A stretch of DNA of 64,000 nt from Clostridiales bacterium. Its GTDB lineage: Bacteria > Bacillota > Clostridia > Oscillospirales > Oscillospiraceae. The stretch's first letter is position 1; each line of letters opens with the position of its first letter. This document shows positions 1-10,987 of this stretch, piece by piece. The notes beneath the pieces were generated by a model. The model ran no database searches, was not told where the DNA came from, and saw nothing but the letters and a program-made list of their open reading frames with translations. Position numbers and translations under genes: made by a program. The stretch covers positions 1 to 64,000 of the forward strand of contig JAJPXL010000089.1 of NCBI GenBank assembly GCA_021205455.1, written 5' to 3'.

Positions 1-373
1 CCCTTAATCCCGATGCAGCTTTGTCTATCCTTTTGGGCTAATTTTAAATGCTGTTGCCCTGAAGCCCAAAAGCCCAATCGCAGGAATCCATTTTTAAGCG
101 TTTAATTAAGCGTCGCATTGTCAATTATAAATACTGATGCGGCAAACTTGATGAAGCTACACATAGCAAAAACAACGTCTGAACATAAGACAGCAACGCA
201 CCTGTTCGACATATATTATTTCTTAAAAATATTCCCGTATTTACCTGTTGGTATCCGTTGCAATTAATCTCAAAAGAGTTTATACTGAACAGGTAAACTG
301 GATTTAATACATCCAGTCTTTTTAAAACGCAAGGGCGCATTTTTATCACAGACGCTGATGTAGGGGGGATTCC

Positions 374-1771
374 ATGAAGCTGTTTGAAGTGATTCCTGAT
401 GAACTGTTTTCCGTGTTGGCATCCCCCAACCGCGAGCTATATGCGGATGCCCTGGATGTACTCTACGCTGCTTATGGGGAAACCCTGAAAATACCAGAGG
501 AGACGCTGTACTCCATGCTGCGCAGCAAGCTGGAACAGCAACTGGCAGACGCTACTTTTGAAGACGAGGATATTGATGAGGAGGAGAAGCGGGATATTTC
601 CGGGCGGGCCAGATTTCTAATTCGCAAGCTCCATAGCAAGGGATGGTTTGAACGGGAGCGAGGAACGGATTTCGAGGAATATATCACTGTCCCCGCTTAC
701 AGCAGCCGCCTGCTGGCGTTATTCCACCAACTGCGGGATGACAGTCCCGTCCGTGGTTACTCCTATGTGTTCGGCACATATTCCACGCTGAAGGTTGCAA
801 ACGAAGGGGACAGCGTGTATGATAGGATGGCTGCCGTTTACAGCGCCTATGACAACACGCACGCTCTCATCAATCTGCTGCAAATGATCTATCACGATGT
901 GAAACACTTCTTTAAAATCCAGATGGAGCTGAACGATGTCAACCGGGTTTTGGCCTCCCATTTCGATGATTTCGGGCAGAAGGTGGTGGAAGCGTATATC
1001 CGCCCGCTGAAAATCAGGGACTCCGTCCCAAAGTACCGGGGCCCGATTCAGACGATTTTATCATCCTGGGTGGAGGATGACGCATTGCTTGTGGCAATGA
1101 CCAACGCCGCTCTCCAGGACCGGCGGGGGCATACGGCTGCGGAATGCCGTTCTGATCTGCTGCAAAAAATCTTCTGGATCAAAGAACGGTATGACTGCAT
1201 AGAACGGGACTATTTGGACGAAATTGACCAGCAGGTGCGCCGCTATACCAGGGCTGCGACGCAGAAAGTCGAAAACCTGACCAACCGTGACCAAAACGTC
1301 CGGGGCAATCTGAACTATCTTCTGCAAGCGCTGTCCCGGAATCGGAGGGCTGCTGAACTTGTGGAACAGATTCAACCTGCATTCCAGCTATATGAGCAGA
1401 CCTTCCTTTCTGATAAGAGCCTCTGGTATCGAAAGCGTCCGGTCAAGCGCACGAAAAACGCCTCTGTGCTGATTGCGGAACAGAATATCAGTCCGGAGGC
1501 AGCGCAGGAGGCTGAACAACTGCTCCATTCGGAGTATGATAAGGCCGCCGTATCTGCCTATATTGAGCATTGGCTGGGGGAATCTGGCATTTGTTGCTCT
1601 GAAGATATGAACTTGACGGATGACAAAGCCTACATTATGAGCCTGCTGGCTGTGCTTGCCAGCAGCGACACTGCCGCAGCCTATACAGTTCAGACGTTGG
1701 AGGGTTCCTTCACGGAAAACGGATACGCAATCCCACGGATGCAGCTTACCCGCAAGGAGGGAAAGAAGTGA
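374..1771 (+). CDS. jetA: Wadjet defence protein JetA (DUF5716-like)
   Basis: 465 aa ORF; first gene of an overlapping four-gene cluster with a DUF4194-like protein, a large SMC-like ATPase and a DUF2220/TOPRIM-like protein; N-terminus MKLFEVIPDELFSVLASPNRELYADALDVLY resembles the JetA/DUF5716 family. Confidence 0.85.
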   Translation: MKLFEVIPDELFSVLASPNRELYADALDVLYAAYGETLKIPEETLYSMLRSKLEQQLADATFEDEDIDEEEKRDISGRARFLIRKLHSKGWFERERGTDFEEYITVPAYSSRLLALFHQLRDDSPVRGYSYVFGTYSTLKVANEGDSVYDRMAAVYSAYDNTHALINLLQMIYHDVKHFFKIQMELNDVNRVLASHFDDFGQKVVEAYIRPLKIRDSVPKYRGPIQTILSSWVEDDALLVAMTNAALQDRRGHTAAECRSDLLQKIFWIKERYDCIERDYLDEIDQQVRRYTRAATQKVENLTNRDQNVRGNLNYLLQALSRNRRAAELVEQIQPAFQLYEQTFLSDKSLWYRKRPVKRTKNASVLIAEQNISPEAAQEAEQLLHSEYDKAAVSAYIEHWLGESGICCSEDMNLTDDKAYIMSLLAVLASSDTAAAYTVQTLEGSFTENGYAIPRMQLTRKEGKK

Positions 1772-2397
1772 ATGTAGATTGGATCAACGGCGCAACGCAG
1801 AAGGAGCTTGAGCAGTTCAAAGCGATCTGCAATCAGCTGCTGAGCCGCACCTATGTGGTCAGAACGCTGTATAAACCGGAGAAGGGGCGGATCAACAATC
1901 CGGACTATACCTTTCTATCTATCCATTATGAGGAGGTACAGGAGTACCTTTCTCTGCTGGATTGGGATTTACGCAAGGACGATTTGAACGGCTACTTTTA
2001 TGTGCGCAATTCTGATGAAGCTAACCGCTGTGACCTAGACAAACGGGAGACGGCCATTCTTCTGGCAATTCGGATGATTTATGATGAAAACCAGGATGAA
2101 CTGGGTATGGAGCAGGACGCAATCTGCACCGTGCGGGACTTGTTGGAAAAGGTGGTGACGGATTACGCGATTCTCCCCGCCAAGCCGAATATGGAAGATG
2201 TGAAACGGGCGCTGACCCGTCTGGAGCATCATTCCGTGATTCAGCGGATTGAAGGAAAGTATAACCAGGGCAGCTGTAAATTCGCGATTTTGCCCACAGT
2301 GCTTTCTGCGGTGCCCGATGAAAAGCTGAACGCTATTGTGTCCGTGCTGAGAAAGGAGGAGGACGATGAAGAGCCTGAAGAAGATCCTGTTGGTTAA
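1768..2397 (+). CDS. jetB: Wadjet defence protein JetB (DUF4194-like, kleisin/MukE-type partner)
   Basis: 209 aa, GTG start overlapping the jetA stop; position and size fit JetB. Confidence 0.83.
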   Translation: MNVDWINGATQKELEQFKAICNQLLSRTYVVRTLYKPEKGRINNPDYTFLSIHYEEVQEYLSLLDWDLRKDDLNGYFYVRNSDEANRCDLDKRETAILLAIRMIYDENQDELGMEQDAICTVRDLLEKVVTDYAILPAKPNMEDVKRALTRLEHHSVIQRIEGKYNQGSCKFAILPTVLSAVPDEKLNAIVSVLRKEEDDEEPEEDPVG

Positions 2398-5300
2398 CTG
2401 GCTATATTTTTCCAGGCAGCTGATTGAGGTGGGGGACATCAATTTCCTGACCGGGAAGAATGGCGCCGGAAAATCCACCGTCATTGACGCGCTTCAAATC
2501 GTCCTTCTTGGGGAGACCAATGTCAGAAATTTCAATCAGGCGGCCAATGAAAAATCTCAACGCACACTGGATGGCTATCTGCGGGCGGATATGGATGACA
2601 ATAATCCCTACTCCCGGAGGGGCAAAGATTTCTCCAGCTACATTGCCTGCGAGTTTTGGGATGATATAGAGGGCACACGGTTCGTGACTGGCATTGTATT
2701 CGATTGTCGCAGCGACAGCAGCCGCCAGGAGCGTTTTTTCCTCTACGATGGCGTGATTCCTGAAAATTGCTTCATCGAGCGAGACGAGGCCATCGACATT
2801 CCCACCCTCCGCACCTTTTTGAAGCAGCAGTATGGCACCCGCGCCAAGCTGTATGACAGTCAAAAGCAGTATCGGACGGATATGTTGGCCAAGTGGAACG
2901 TACACAATGAGCAGGTTACCCGAATGATGAAGAAGGCGGTATCCTTCCGCCCGATTGTGGATATTCAAAAGTTTATCACGGAAAATATCTGCGATATTCC
3001 GGAACGCCCTGACATTGAGGCTATGCAGCAGAACATCCGGGATTACAAGCGGCATGAGCAGCTGGCCCAGCGCCAGGAGGAAAAACTGGCAGCCTTACAG
3101 GAGATTGGCAGGCTTTACCGGGAGGCACAGCAGGCCATCGACCGCTGGCAGCAGCATTCCTTCCTCGTTCTGTGGGCGCAGAAGGAGGACCTGGACGGAG
3201 AGTATAACCGGCTCACCCTGGAGCGGCAGGACTGCGCATTGGGCATTGAGAAGGAGGCGGCGGAGTTTGACGCTGTCGCTGCAAGGATAGACGAGAAGGA
3301 GCGGCGGCGCACAGAGCTGCGCATTGCCTGCGCGCAAAGCGACGTATCCCGCGAAGAAGACCGGCTCCGATCCAGTAAGGAGCGCCTGCTGCAGGAGCAG
3401 CAGACGTTGCTGACCGGCCTGCAAAAGGATGCCTTGGAGATACGTCGGGAAGCTGAGCTGCTGTGCAATTTGTGCTGCACCGTTCTGGACTGGCCCGACT
3501 GTGAGGAGGTCAAGGCTGTGCAGGCTGCCGCCTGTGCTGTGGAGCAGGCGTATGCCGCATTTGCCGGCTGTGATTACCAAATTTTTGCCCAACCGCTGGA
3601 TCTGTTTGAGCGGGCGCAGCAGGCGGCAGCCGATTTTTCCGCTGCTGTACGGGATGCCGCATACCAAATCAAGGTCCTGATGGATGACCTGAGGGGTGAG
3701 CTGGACCAGAAGACCACCGCGCTGGCAAATCTGCGGAAAAACATCAAGGATTATCCTAGAGGGCTGCTCCGGCTGAAAGCCCGCCTCGCATCCGAACTGG
3801 AGAAGGACATTGGGCATCCGGTGCAAATCGACATTCTTGCGGATGTTCTGGAAATCCCTGCATCTGAGGAGCTGTGGCGCAGGGCAGTGGAGGGGTATCT
3901 GAACACTCAAAAGTTCTACCTCTTGATTGACCCGGCCTGTTATCAGGACGCTTTGCAGATTTATGACCGCATCAAGCGGGAGTTTAACGACTATTCCTTC
4001 GGGTTGGTGGACGTAGGCAAGCTGCGGGAGAAGGAACCCATTGCGCCTTGTGATGATAGCCTCGCCAAGAAAATCGAAACCGACCATGCCCTTGCCCGCA
4101 GCTATATCGACTATCTATTGGGTCGGGTGGTATGTTGTACCGATGTGAAGCAGCTGCGGAAGCATCGCACCGCCATCACGTCTGACGGCATGGTATATCA
4201 GGGATATGTGGCAAGGCCGCTTCGGAGAGAGCTGATGGAGGATGCCTTCATTGGCCGCCGGGCCGTTGCACTGAGAATCACCCGGCTGGAATCGGAGCTG
4301 ACCGGGCTGCAGGCTGAGCTTCAACGTTGGCAGCCTGTCTATAAAACGCTCTCTGCCCAGCAAAACCACGCCGACCTGTTCTCCAGATACTTTGTGCAGA
4401 GCATCGTTACCCAGCGGCAGACGGATTACCTGCGGGGTATGACCATCTCCAGAGAACTGGAACAGGTGGAAACCCAGCTGTCGGCGCTGGATTTATTCTG
4501 GCTGGAGGAGCAAAAGCGCAAAATCCAACAGATGGGGGATGAAATCGATGCGTTAAAGAAGGCAATGCTTCATCACAGCAATGAAAAGACCCGCCTGGAG
4601 GAGCGGGCAAGTCAGCTGGACCGCGAGATTCTTCCGAATCTGCAACAGCGGCTGTCCAGCCAAAACGAACGCATTTCGGAGGATTTCACACCGGAGTTTA
4701 TTGAGGGAACCGGGATTCCCCGCTACTGTCAGGAGCTCAAGCGCCTGACAAAGCCTGCCATTGTCTACAGGAATTTCAGCGACCGGCTGAATCAAACCAC
4801 CCGTGAGCGGGAGATTAGCTGGCAAAAGCTGCTTCTGGCGAGGCGCAATTATGTGGACCAGTTTAGGCCCTGTTCCTTCCAGTGCGATGGGATGGATAAT
4901 GAGGAGTTTGAGGCGGAACGGAAGCTGCTGGAAGAAAGCGAGTTGCCCCGCTATCGCGCCAAAATCAAAGCGGCCCGGGAAAGCGCCATGGAGCAGCTCC
5001 AAAACGACTTTCTGGCAAAGCTGAAGTCCAGCATTGACCAGGTGCTGGATCAGGTCAAAAGCCTCAACAAAGCATTGAAGCAGGCACAGTTTGGTACGGA
5101 CAGCTACCTGTTTCGGGTGGACCGGAATCCAGACTACGGGGAGTACTATGATATGATTATGGCGCCGGAGCTGATGGAAGGAGACGTGGGCCTGTTTGCC
5201 CTGCCATTTCAGCAGAAATACGGCAAACTCATGGAGGATTTGTTCAGCCGCATCGCCATGTCTGACGATACGCAGGTCAACGCCAGAAAGCAGAGCGAGT

Positions 5301-5734
5301 TGCAGCAGAACATTGCACGATTTACGGATTTTCGCACCTACCTGAAATTTGACCTGGAAACAACGGACCAAAACGGTTCCAAACAGCTCCTGTCCCAGAC
5401 GCTGAACACCAAATCCGGCGGGGAGACCCAGACGCCGTTCTATATTGCGGTGCTGGCCTCTTTCGCGCAGCTCTATCAGGTCAATAATCTGTCCGGGCTG
5501 GCCAACAATACTGTCCGCCTGGTAGTGTTCGACGAGGCGTTTAACAAGATGGATAGCGAGCGGATCGTGGAAAGCGTCCGCCTGCTCCGTAAGATGGGGC
5601 TGCAAGCCATCATCTGCACACCGCCGGACAAGTTGCCTGACATCATGCCGCTGACGGACCGCACCCTCCTGGTCGCCAAGGACGGGTACCAGATGTACAT
5701 TCTGCCCTACAGTAAGGAGAATGCCCATGTGTGA
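2366..5734 (+). CDS. jetC: Wadjet SMC-like ATPase JetC
   Basis: 1122 aa; Walker A GKNGAGKSTVIDALQ, long coiled-coil middle, signature KSGGETQTPFY, Walker B LVVFDEAFNKMD. Confidence 0.92.
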   Translation: MKSLKKILLVNWLYFSRQLIEVGDINFLTGKNGAGKSTVIDALQIVLLGETNVRNFNQAANEKSQRTLDGYLRADMDDNNPYSRRGKDFSSYIACEFWDDIEGTRFVTGIVFDCRSDSSRQERFFLYDGVIPENCFIERDEAIDIPTLRTFLKQQYGTRAKLYDSQKQYRTDMLAKWNVHNEQVTRMMKKAVSFRPIVDIQKFITENICDIPERPDIEAMQQNIRDYKRHEQLAQRQEEKLAALQEIGRLYREAQQAIDRWQQHSFLVLWAQKEDLDGEYNRLTLERQDCALGIEKEAAEFDAVAARIDEKERRRTELRIACAQSDVSREEDRLRSSKERLLQEQQTLLTGLQKDALEIRREAELLCNLCCTVLDWPDCEEVKAVQAAACAVEQAYAAFAGCDYQIFAQPLDLFERAQQAAADFSAAVRDAAYQIKVLMDDLRGELDQKTTALANLRKNIKDYPRGLLRLKARLASELEKDIGHPVQIDILADVLEIPASEELWRRAVEGYLNTQKFYLLIDPACYQDALQIYDRIKREFNDYSFGLVDVGKLREKEPIAPCDDSLAKKIETDHALARSYIDYLLGRVVCCTDVKQLRKHRTAITSDGMVYQGYVARPLRRELMEDAFIGRRAVALRITRLESELTGLQAELQRWQPVYKTLSAQQNHADLFSRYFVQSIVTQRQTDYLRGMTISRELEQVETQLSALDLFWLEEQKRKIQQMGDEIDALKKAMLHHSNEKTRLEERASQLDREILPNLQQRLSSQNERISEDFTPEFIEGTGIPRYCQELKRLTKPAIVYRNFSDRLNQTTREREISWQKLLLARRNYVDQFRPCSFQCDGMDNEEFEAERKLLEESELPRYRAKIKAARESAMEQLQNDFLAKLKSSIDQVLDQVKSLNKALKQAQFGTDSYLFRVDRNPDYGEYYDMIMAPELMEGDVGLFALPFQQKYGKLMEDLFSRIAMSDDTQVNARKQSELQQNIARFTDFRTYLKFDLETTDQNGSKQLLSQTLNTKSGGETQTPFYIAVLASFAQLYQVNNLSGLANNTVRLVVFDEAFNKMDSERIVESVRLLRKMGLQAIICTPPDKLPDIMPLTDRTLLVAKDGYQMYILPYSKENAHV

Positions 5735-6971
5735 GACCGAGGTTATCCTGTCCCGGCTGTTGGACAAGTATGAAAAGAGCAAGCATTTGACCGCGCCCGG
5801 AACCTCCAACCGAAGGGTAATGCTGCGGGTGGACAGGAAGGAGCTTCCCGAATATTGTTACGAGGACGCGTCCGTACGGGACGCCTTCAATGACGCCGCT
5901 GCCCGGCTGGTGCAGCAGGGGCTGATTTCCGTAGCGTGGTTGAAGGACAGGCCGGTGCTTTCCTGCGTGAGCCTCAATTTGGACCGTGTGTCGGAGTGCT
6001 ACCGCCTGATCGGCCGGATGCACCCCAGGGAACGGGCCGCTGCCGTGGAAGCGATGCTGACTCAGTCGCTCGGGCAAAGTTCTTCGGAGTGGATTTCAGC
6101 CTGGCGGGAGGATGTGCAGACCGAAGCGCACACCCATTACAGGGTGCCTTCCTATTGCAGACAGGAGCTTTCCTTCTTTGCCGACCTGCTGACTGCGTTT
6201 CACGCATACGATGCGCTGCAGGGTGAAGCCATCACGATGCGCGCGTTCAGCAGCAAATGCTACCACGACACAAAATATTTTGAGCATAGAATTCGGGATA
6301 CCTTTCTGCGTATTGCGTTGAAGTACCATACAGGGCTGGCGGCAATCTGCACACAGGGGGAGGTGGGCGTCCGGGAGCAGCTGGCATTTTTGGGCATTTA
6401 TGCGCGCCCGGAATTGTACGAGTTTTCAGGGAACTGCGGAATCATCACGAAGACCGGCGTCATAGATGCTGCCGCTGCGGTGCCCTATGGCCTTGCCCTG
6501 CCCAGCACCGGAGTGGATGCGATTCTGTCCGTAGACCTCCGGGACATTCGCCGAATCATTTTGATTGAGAACAAGACCAATTATGATGAGTATCTTTTGA
6601 CAGAACAAACTCCGGAGGAATTGGTTGTGTATCACGGCGGTTTTCTCAGCCCCCAAAAGCGGAAATGGCTTTCCAAGCTTGCGGACGCACGCGTGCCGGA
6701 CGTAGAGGCTTACTTTTGGGCAGACATTGACCTGGGAGGCTTTCAAATGTTTGCTCACCTCGAAACCATCCTGCCGGGACTGCGGCCCATGCGAATGTCC
6801 GGCGCAGAGGTTACCGCATACCGGAGCAGGGGGCTGAAACGGTCGGAGGACTATCTCTCCGCCCTGCGCGCCGCCCTGGAAGCGGGGGAGTATCCGCTGT
6901 TTTGCGGCGCAATCGAGCGCATTCTGGAATACGGCGTCACCATTGAACAGGAGGCGTTCCTCTCCACATAA
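5721..6971 (+). CDS. jetD: Wadjet nuclease subunit JetD (DUF2220/DUF3322-like, TOPRIM-type)
   Basis: 416 aa overlapping the jetC end; C-terminal IILIENKTNYDEY ... YFWADIDLGGFQMF resembles a TOPRIM Glu / DxD pair. Confidence 0.88.
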   Translation: MPMCETEVILSRLLDKYEKSKHLTAPGTSNRRVMLRVDRKELPEYCYEDASVRDAFNDAAARLVQQGLISVAWLKDRPVLSCVSLNLDRVSECYRLIGRMHPRERAAAVEAMLTQSLGQSSSEWISAWREDVQTEAHTHYRVPSYCRQELSFFADLLTAFHAYDALQGEAITMRAFSSKCYHDTKYFEHRIRDTFLRIALKYHTGLAAICTQGEVGVREQLAFLGIYARPELYEFSGNCGIITKTGVIDAAAAVPYGLALPSTGVDAILSVDLRDIRRIILIENKTNYDEYLLTEQTPEELVVYHGGFLSPQKRKWLSKLADARVPDVEAYFWADIDLGGFQMFAHLETILPGLRPMRMSGAEVTAYRSRGLKRSEDYLSALRAALEAGEYPLFCGAIERILEYGVTIEQEAFLST

Positions 6972-7014
6972 TCTGCCAGTCCAGGCACACAAACACGAAT
7001 AACGCAACAGCCAA

Positions 7015-7050
7015 AAGGAAGACCTCTGCCTTATCGCAGAGGTCTTCCTT
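7015..7050. terminator. Bidirectional intrinsic terminator between jetD and typA
   Basis: Perfect 15-bp stem AAGGAAGACCTCTGC / GCAGAGGTCTTCCTT with loop CTTATC between convergent genes. Confidence 0.8.
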
Positions 7051-7106
7051 ATAAAGAGTGTCTATTCGCTTGTACAGGTTTGGCCCGCCGGAAAACTGCC
7101 GCATTG

Positions 7107-8939
7107 TCAGTGATTCTTCTTGCCGTGGATGGACTTCATCCGCAAGTCGTTGGAAAGGATGCTCTTGCGCAGACGCAGGAAGTGGGGCGTTACTTCCAGC
7201 AGCTCATCGTCCGCCAGGAACTCCAGGCACTGCTCCAGGCTCATCTGTCTGGGCGGAATGAGGTGCAGCGCATCGTCCGAACCGGCGGCGCGGGTGTTGG
7301 TCAGCTGCTTCTTCTTGCAGACGTTGATGGTGATGTCCTCATCCTTGGGGTTCATGCCGATGACCATGCCCTCATACACGTCCACGCCTGCGCCGATGAA
7401 CAGGGTGCCCCGCTGCTGGGCGTTGTACAGGCCGTAGGTGATGCTGACGCCGGTCTCCGAGGCCACCAGAGAGCCGGTGTTGCGGCGCTCCAAGTCTCCG
7501 GCGTAGGGCTGGTAGGAATCAAAGACGGAGGCCATAATGCCCTCGCCCTTGGTGGCGGTCAGGAACTCATTGCGATAGCCAAAGAGACCGCGGGAGGGCA
7601 CCAGGAACTCGATTTTCATACGTTCGCCCACCGGGCTCATGTCCAGCATGGTGCCCTTGCGATAGCCCAGCTGCTCAATGACGGTGCCCATGTAGTCAGA
7701 GGGCACGTCGATGACCACCCGCTCCACCGGTTCGCACTTGACGCCGTCGATGGTGCGGAACAGCACACGGGGCGGGGAGACCTGGAACTCATAGCCCTCC
7801 CGGCGCATGGTCTCGATCAGGATGCCCAGGTGCATTTCACCGCGCCCGGCCACATTGAAGGAGTCCGTGGTATCCGGCACCTCCGTGACCCGGAGGGACA
7901 CGTCCTTCAGCGTTTCCCGGAACAGGCGCTCCCGAATCTGGCGGGAGGTGACGAATTTGCCGTCCCGACCCGCAAAGGGGGAGTCGTTGACGGAGAAGGT
8001 GATTTCCATCGTGGGGGCGGACACCTTGACAAACTCCAGCGGCTCAATGGCCTCCGGCGCGCAGATGGTGTCGCCAATGGTGATGTCCCCAATGCCGGAC
8101 ATGGCGATGATATTGCCTGCCTCAGCCCTGTGGCAGGGGACACGGCTCAGGCCGTTGAACTCAAAGAGGGCGGACGCCTTGAACTTCTTGGAGACGACCT
8201 CCGGGTCGTGGTAGTTGCAGACCTGGATTTCCTCGTTCTGCTCCAGCACGCCACGCTCGATGCGGCCAATGGCGATGCGGCCCACAAACTCATTATAGTC
8301 AATAGAGGACACCAGCATCTGGAAGGGGGCGTCCAGATCCACCTCCGGCGCGGGAATATGCTCCAGAATGGTGTGGAACAGCGGCTCCAGGTCGGTCCCC
8401 CGCACGTCCGGGTCGGTGGAGCAGATGCCTTCCCTGGCGGAGCAGTACAGAAAGGGGGAGTCTAGCTGTTCATCTGTAGCGTTCAAATCCATCAGCAGCT
8501 CCAGCGTCTCGTCCACAACCTCCCGCACCCGCTGGTCAGGCCGGTCGATTTTGTTCACCACGATGATGACCTTATGGCCCAGCTCCAGCGCACGGGACAG
8601 CACGAAACGGGTCTGAGGCATGGGGCCTTCCGCCGCATCCACCAGGAGGATGACGCCGTTGACCATTTTCAGGATGCGCTCCACCTCACCGCCAAAGTCG
8701 GCGTGCCCCGGCGTGTCCACAATGTTGATCTTCGTGTCCCCATAGGTGACGGCGGTGTTTTTCGCCAGAATGGTAATGCCACGTTCCCGCTCCAGATCGC
8801 CGGAGTCCATGACCCGTTCCACGACCTCCTGATTCTTCCGGTAAACGCCGCTCTGCTGGAGCATGGCGTCCACCAGAGTGGTCTTGCCGTGGTCAACGTG
8901 GGCAATAATCGCAACATTTCTCAGTTTCGCCTGTACCAT
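7107..8939 (-). CDS. typA: Translational GTPase TypA/BipA
   Basis: 610 aa; [50 protein letters not shown]. Confidence 0.97.
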   Translation of the reverse strand: MVQAKLRNVAIIAHVDHGKTTLVDAMLQQSGVYRKNQEVVERVMDSGDLERERGITILAKNTAVTYGDTKINIVDTPGHADFGGEVERILKMVNGVILLVDAAEGPMPQTRFVLSRALELGHKVIIVVNKIDRPDQRVREVVDETLELLMDLNATDEQLDSPFLYCSAREGICSTDPDVRGTDLEPLFHTILEHIPAPEVDLDAPFQMLVSSIDYNEFVGRIAIGRIERGVLEQNEEIQVCNYHDPEVVSKKFKASALFEFNGLSRVPCHRAEAGNIIAMSGIGDITIGDTICAPEAIEPLEFVKVSAPTMEITFSVNDSPFAGRDGKFVTSRQIRERLFRETLKDVSLRVTEVPDTTDSFNVAGRGEMHLGILIETMRREGYEFQVSPPRVLFRTIDGVKCEPVERVVIDVPSDYMGTVIEQLGYRKGTMLDMSPVGERMKIEFLVPSRGLFGYRNEFLTATKGEGIMASVFDSYQPYAGDLERRNTGSLVASETGVSITYGLYNAQQRGTLFIGAGVDVYEGMVIGMNPKDEDITINVCKKKQLTNTRAAGSDDALHLIPPRQMSLEQCLEFLADDELLEVTPHFLRLRKSILSNDLRMKSIHGKKNH

Positions 8940-9531
8940 GTAGTTCTGCCTCTCTTTTGTCGTTCACACATCAATGCAAAGGTAAAATTCTATCCGCGAA
9001 AAAGCGGAAGCTGCGTTTCAATTTCCGGAACTACAGCATTCTATATTATATACCTCTGCCGAAAAATAGCAACCCCATTTTTTCACAATTTCGCGGCTTT
9101 ATAAGGCCAAATGATGCACCTTTCTTATGGAAACTGTCACAATGACGCTGCCTAGCGCCCAACCGTCCGCAAGGGGTGGCTGGGCATTTTTGCTGCTGCG
9201 GATGATTTGCAGGCGAAGGAGGACCAAAATCAGGGCATCACCGGCGCCGGTGAAGGAGAAACCGAGCCGTGGAAGCCCTTTCTGCTCCTGGTGCGCTTGA
9301 AGAAATCACATTATGATGTATCAAGCAGGCTGCCCGCACACCAATCCCTATAAAAGTCTGGATTGCTATCATTTTACTCCATCTTAGTCTGTATATTACC
9401 CATAATTTTGAATATTTGCCTATAAAACTTGCCAAATTGTGTTAGGGTAATTGCAGGCGAATGAAACGCCGGTGGTCAAAACCGTGGCTGGAAATTTGAC
9501 CACATATTTTTTAGAAAGCGAGGCCAAAATT

Positions 9532-10731
9532 ATGGGTAAACGCGGGGAGAACATCAGGAAACGTGCGGACGGAAGATGGGAGGCCAGAGCCATCCTGGGG
9601 AAGTCTGCCGGAGGGAAAACAAGGTACAAATATTTTTACGGCGCGTCCTATCAGGAGGTGCGTCAGAAGAAGAAAACCTTCCTGGAGGAGGACGGCACAG
9701 CCCCTGTGCCGCAGCCGCTGCCGCCCCTGCCGCCACCGCCTGAGGAGAGTAGCCAGGGAGGCGTGCTGTTTCGTGACATCGCCGCGGAGTGGCTGGATAC
9801 CAAGCAGAACGCAGTCAAGGAATCCACCTACGTCTGCTACGCGATGGCATTAGAGAAGCATATTTTTCCCGCCTTGGGAGATCTGCCTGTAAGGGCGATT
9901 GACCGTTCAGTGTTGGAGGAATTTCTGACGGGCATGAAATCGTGCGGGCGGCTGAGCGGCGGTGCGCTGTCCTATAAGTCAGTTGCGGATATGAAATCGA
10001 TTGTGATGCAAATCCTGCGCTACGCCGGAAAATGTGGGGTGATCGGCGTCGTGCCGGACTGTCCCGCCGCGGGAAGCCGCCAACCGGAGATCTGCGTTCT
10101 GACAAAGCAGGAGCAGGAAAAGCTGGAGGAAACCGCCATCCGGGAAGGTACGCCGTTTTGCATGGGGGTGCTGCTTTCCCTCTACGGCGGTCTGCGCATC
10201 GGCGAGGTCTGCGGCCTGCGCTGGGCGGACTTTGACCTGGTGAATGGGACGGTCAGCATCAACAGGACGGTGTCTCGTATTATGAATATGGACGGGCGGC
10301 CCGGTCAAAAGACGAAAGTGATTATCAGCGCCCCCAAGACGATCTGCTCCCTCCGGACCATTCCTCTGCCGGAACCGGTTTTTCAATTGCTGCTCCGGCA
10401 CCGTCAGCCGGACGAAATGTATGTTGCGACGGGAACCGGGCAGTATATGGAGCCGAGAGTCCTCCTTGCCCGCTACAAGCGGCTGCTCCGCAGGGCCGGC
10501 GTGTCTGACCACACCTTCCACACGCTCCGGCACACCTTTGCGACCAGGTGTGTGGAATGCGGCGTGGACATCAAATCCCTCAGCGAAATCATGGGGCACT
10601 CCGATGTCAAAATCACCTTGCAGCGCTATGTTCACCCCTCCATAGACGCGAAAAGACTCCAAATCAACAAGCTGCCCTGCTTCAGAACCGGCGGCCAGAG
10701 CTGTGGTCAGGATTATAAGGAAAGCGCCTGA
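9532..10731 (+). CDS. Tyrosine site-specific recombinase/integrase
   Basis: ATG at 9532 (MGKRGENIRKRADGRWEARAIL, arm-binding type N-terminus); catalytic GLRIGEVCGLRW, HTLRHTFATR, MGHSD, LQRYVHPS. Confidence 0.93.
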   Translation: MGKRGENIRKRADGRWEARAILGKSAGGKTRYKYFYGASYQEVRQKKKTFLEEDGTAPVPQPLPPLPPPPEESSQGGVLFRDIAAEWLDTKQNAVKESTYVCYAMALEKHIFPALGDLPVRAIDRSVLEEFLTGMKSCGRLSGGALSYKSVADMKSIVMQILRYAGKCGVIGVVPDCPAAGSRQPEICVLTKQEQEKLEETAIREGTPFCMGVLLSLYGGLRIGEVCGLRWADFDLVNGTVSINRTVSRIMNMDGRPGQKTKVIISAPKTICSLRTIPLPEPVFQLLLRHRQPDEMYVATGTGQYMEPRVLLARYKRLLRRAGVSDHTFHTLRHTFATRCVECGVDIKSLSEIMGHSDVKITLQRYVHPSIDAKRLQINKLPCFRTGGQSCGQDYKESA

Positions 10732-10911
10732 TGTTCGGCAGTTTCCTGCCGGTTCCTGAAACCCCGCTGACAGCATTTTAAACAGCGGTAGCAGGTAAAG
10801 CAGGGCAGGGAAGGGAAGGAAACAGGAAAAGAATGCAAAAGGGCAGCGCTGCGAAGGCGGCACTGCCTTTCCCGAATGATTGAACCAGGTTCGGCGCTTA
10901 TCGTTTTCCGG

Positions 10912-10939
10912 TTGACATTTTGGGAAACGGCGCTATAAT
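10912..10939 (+). promoter_or_regulatory. Sigma70-type promoter of the metallophosphoesterase/HD cassette
   Basis: TTGACA (10912-10917), 16-bp spacer, TATAAT (10934-10939). Confidence 0.8.
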
Positions 10940-10987
10940 GAACCAAGAAAATGCCGCGTGTTATGCTTTGCAGATGGGAGGGACAGG

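Noticed and set aside
125-349. 74-aa minus-strand ORF upstream of jetA
   Set aside because: Short, Cys/Leu-rich, no motif and no clear ribosome-binding site; cannot be supported as coding.
7080-8465. 461-aa + strand ORF over typA
   Set aside because: Antisense to typA, which has all GTPase motifs on the minus strand.
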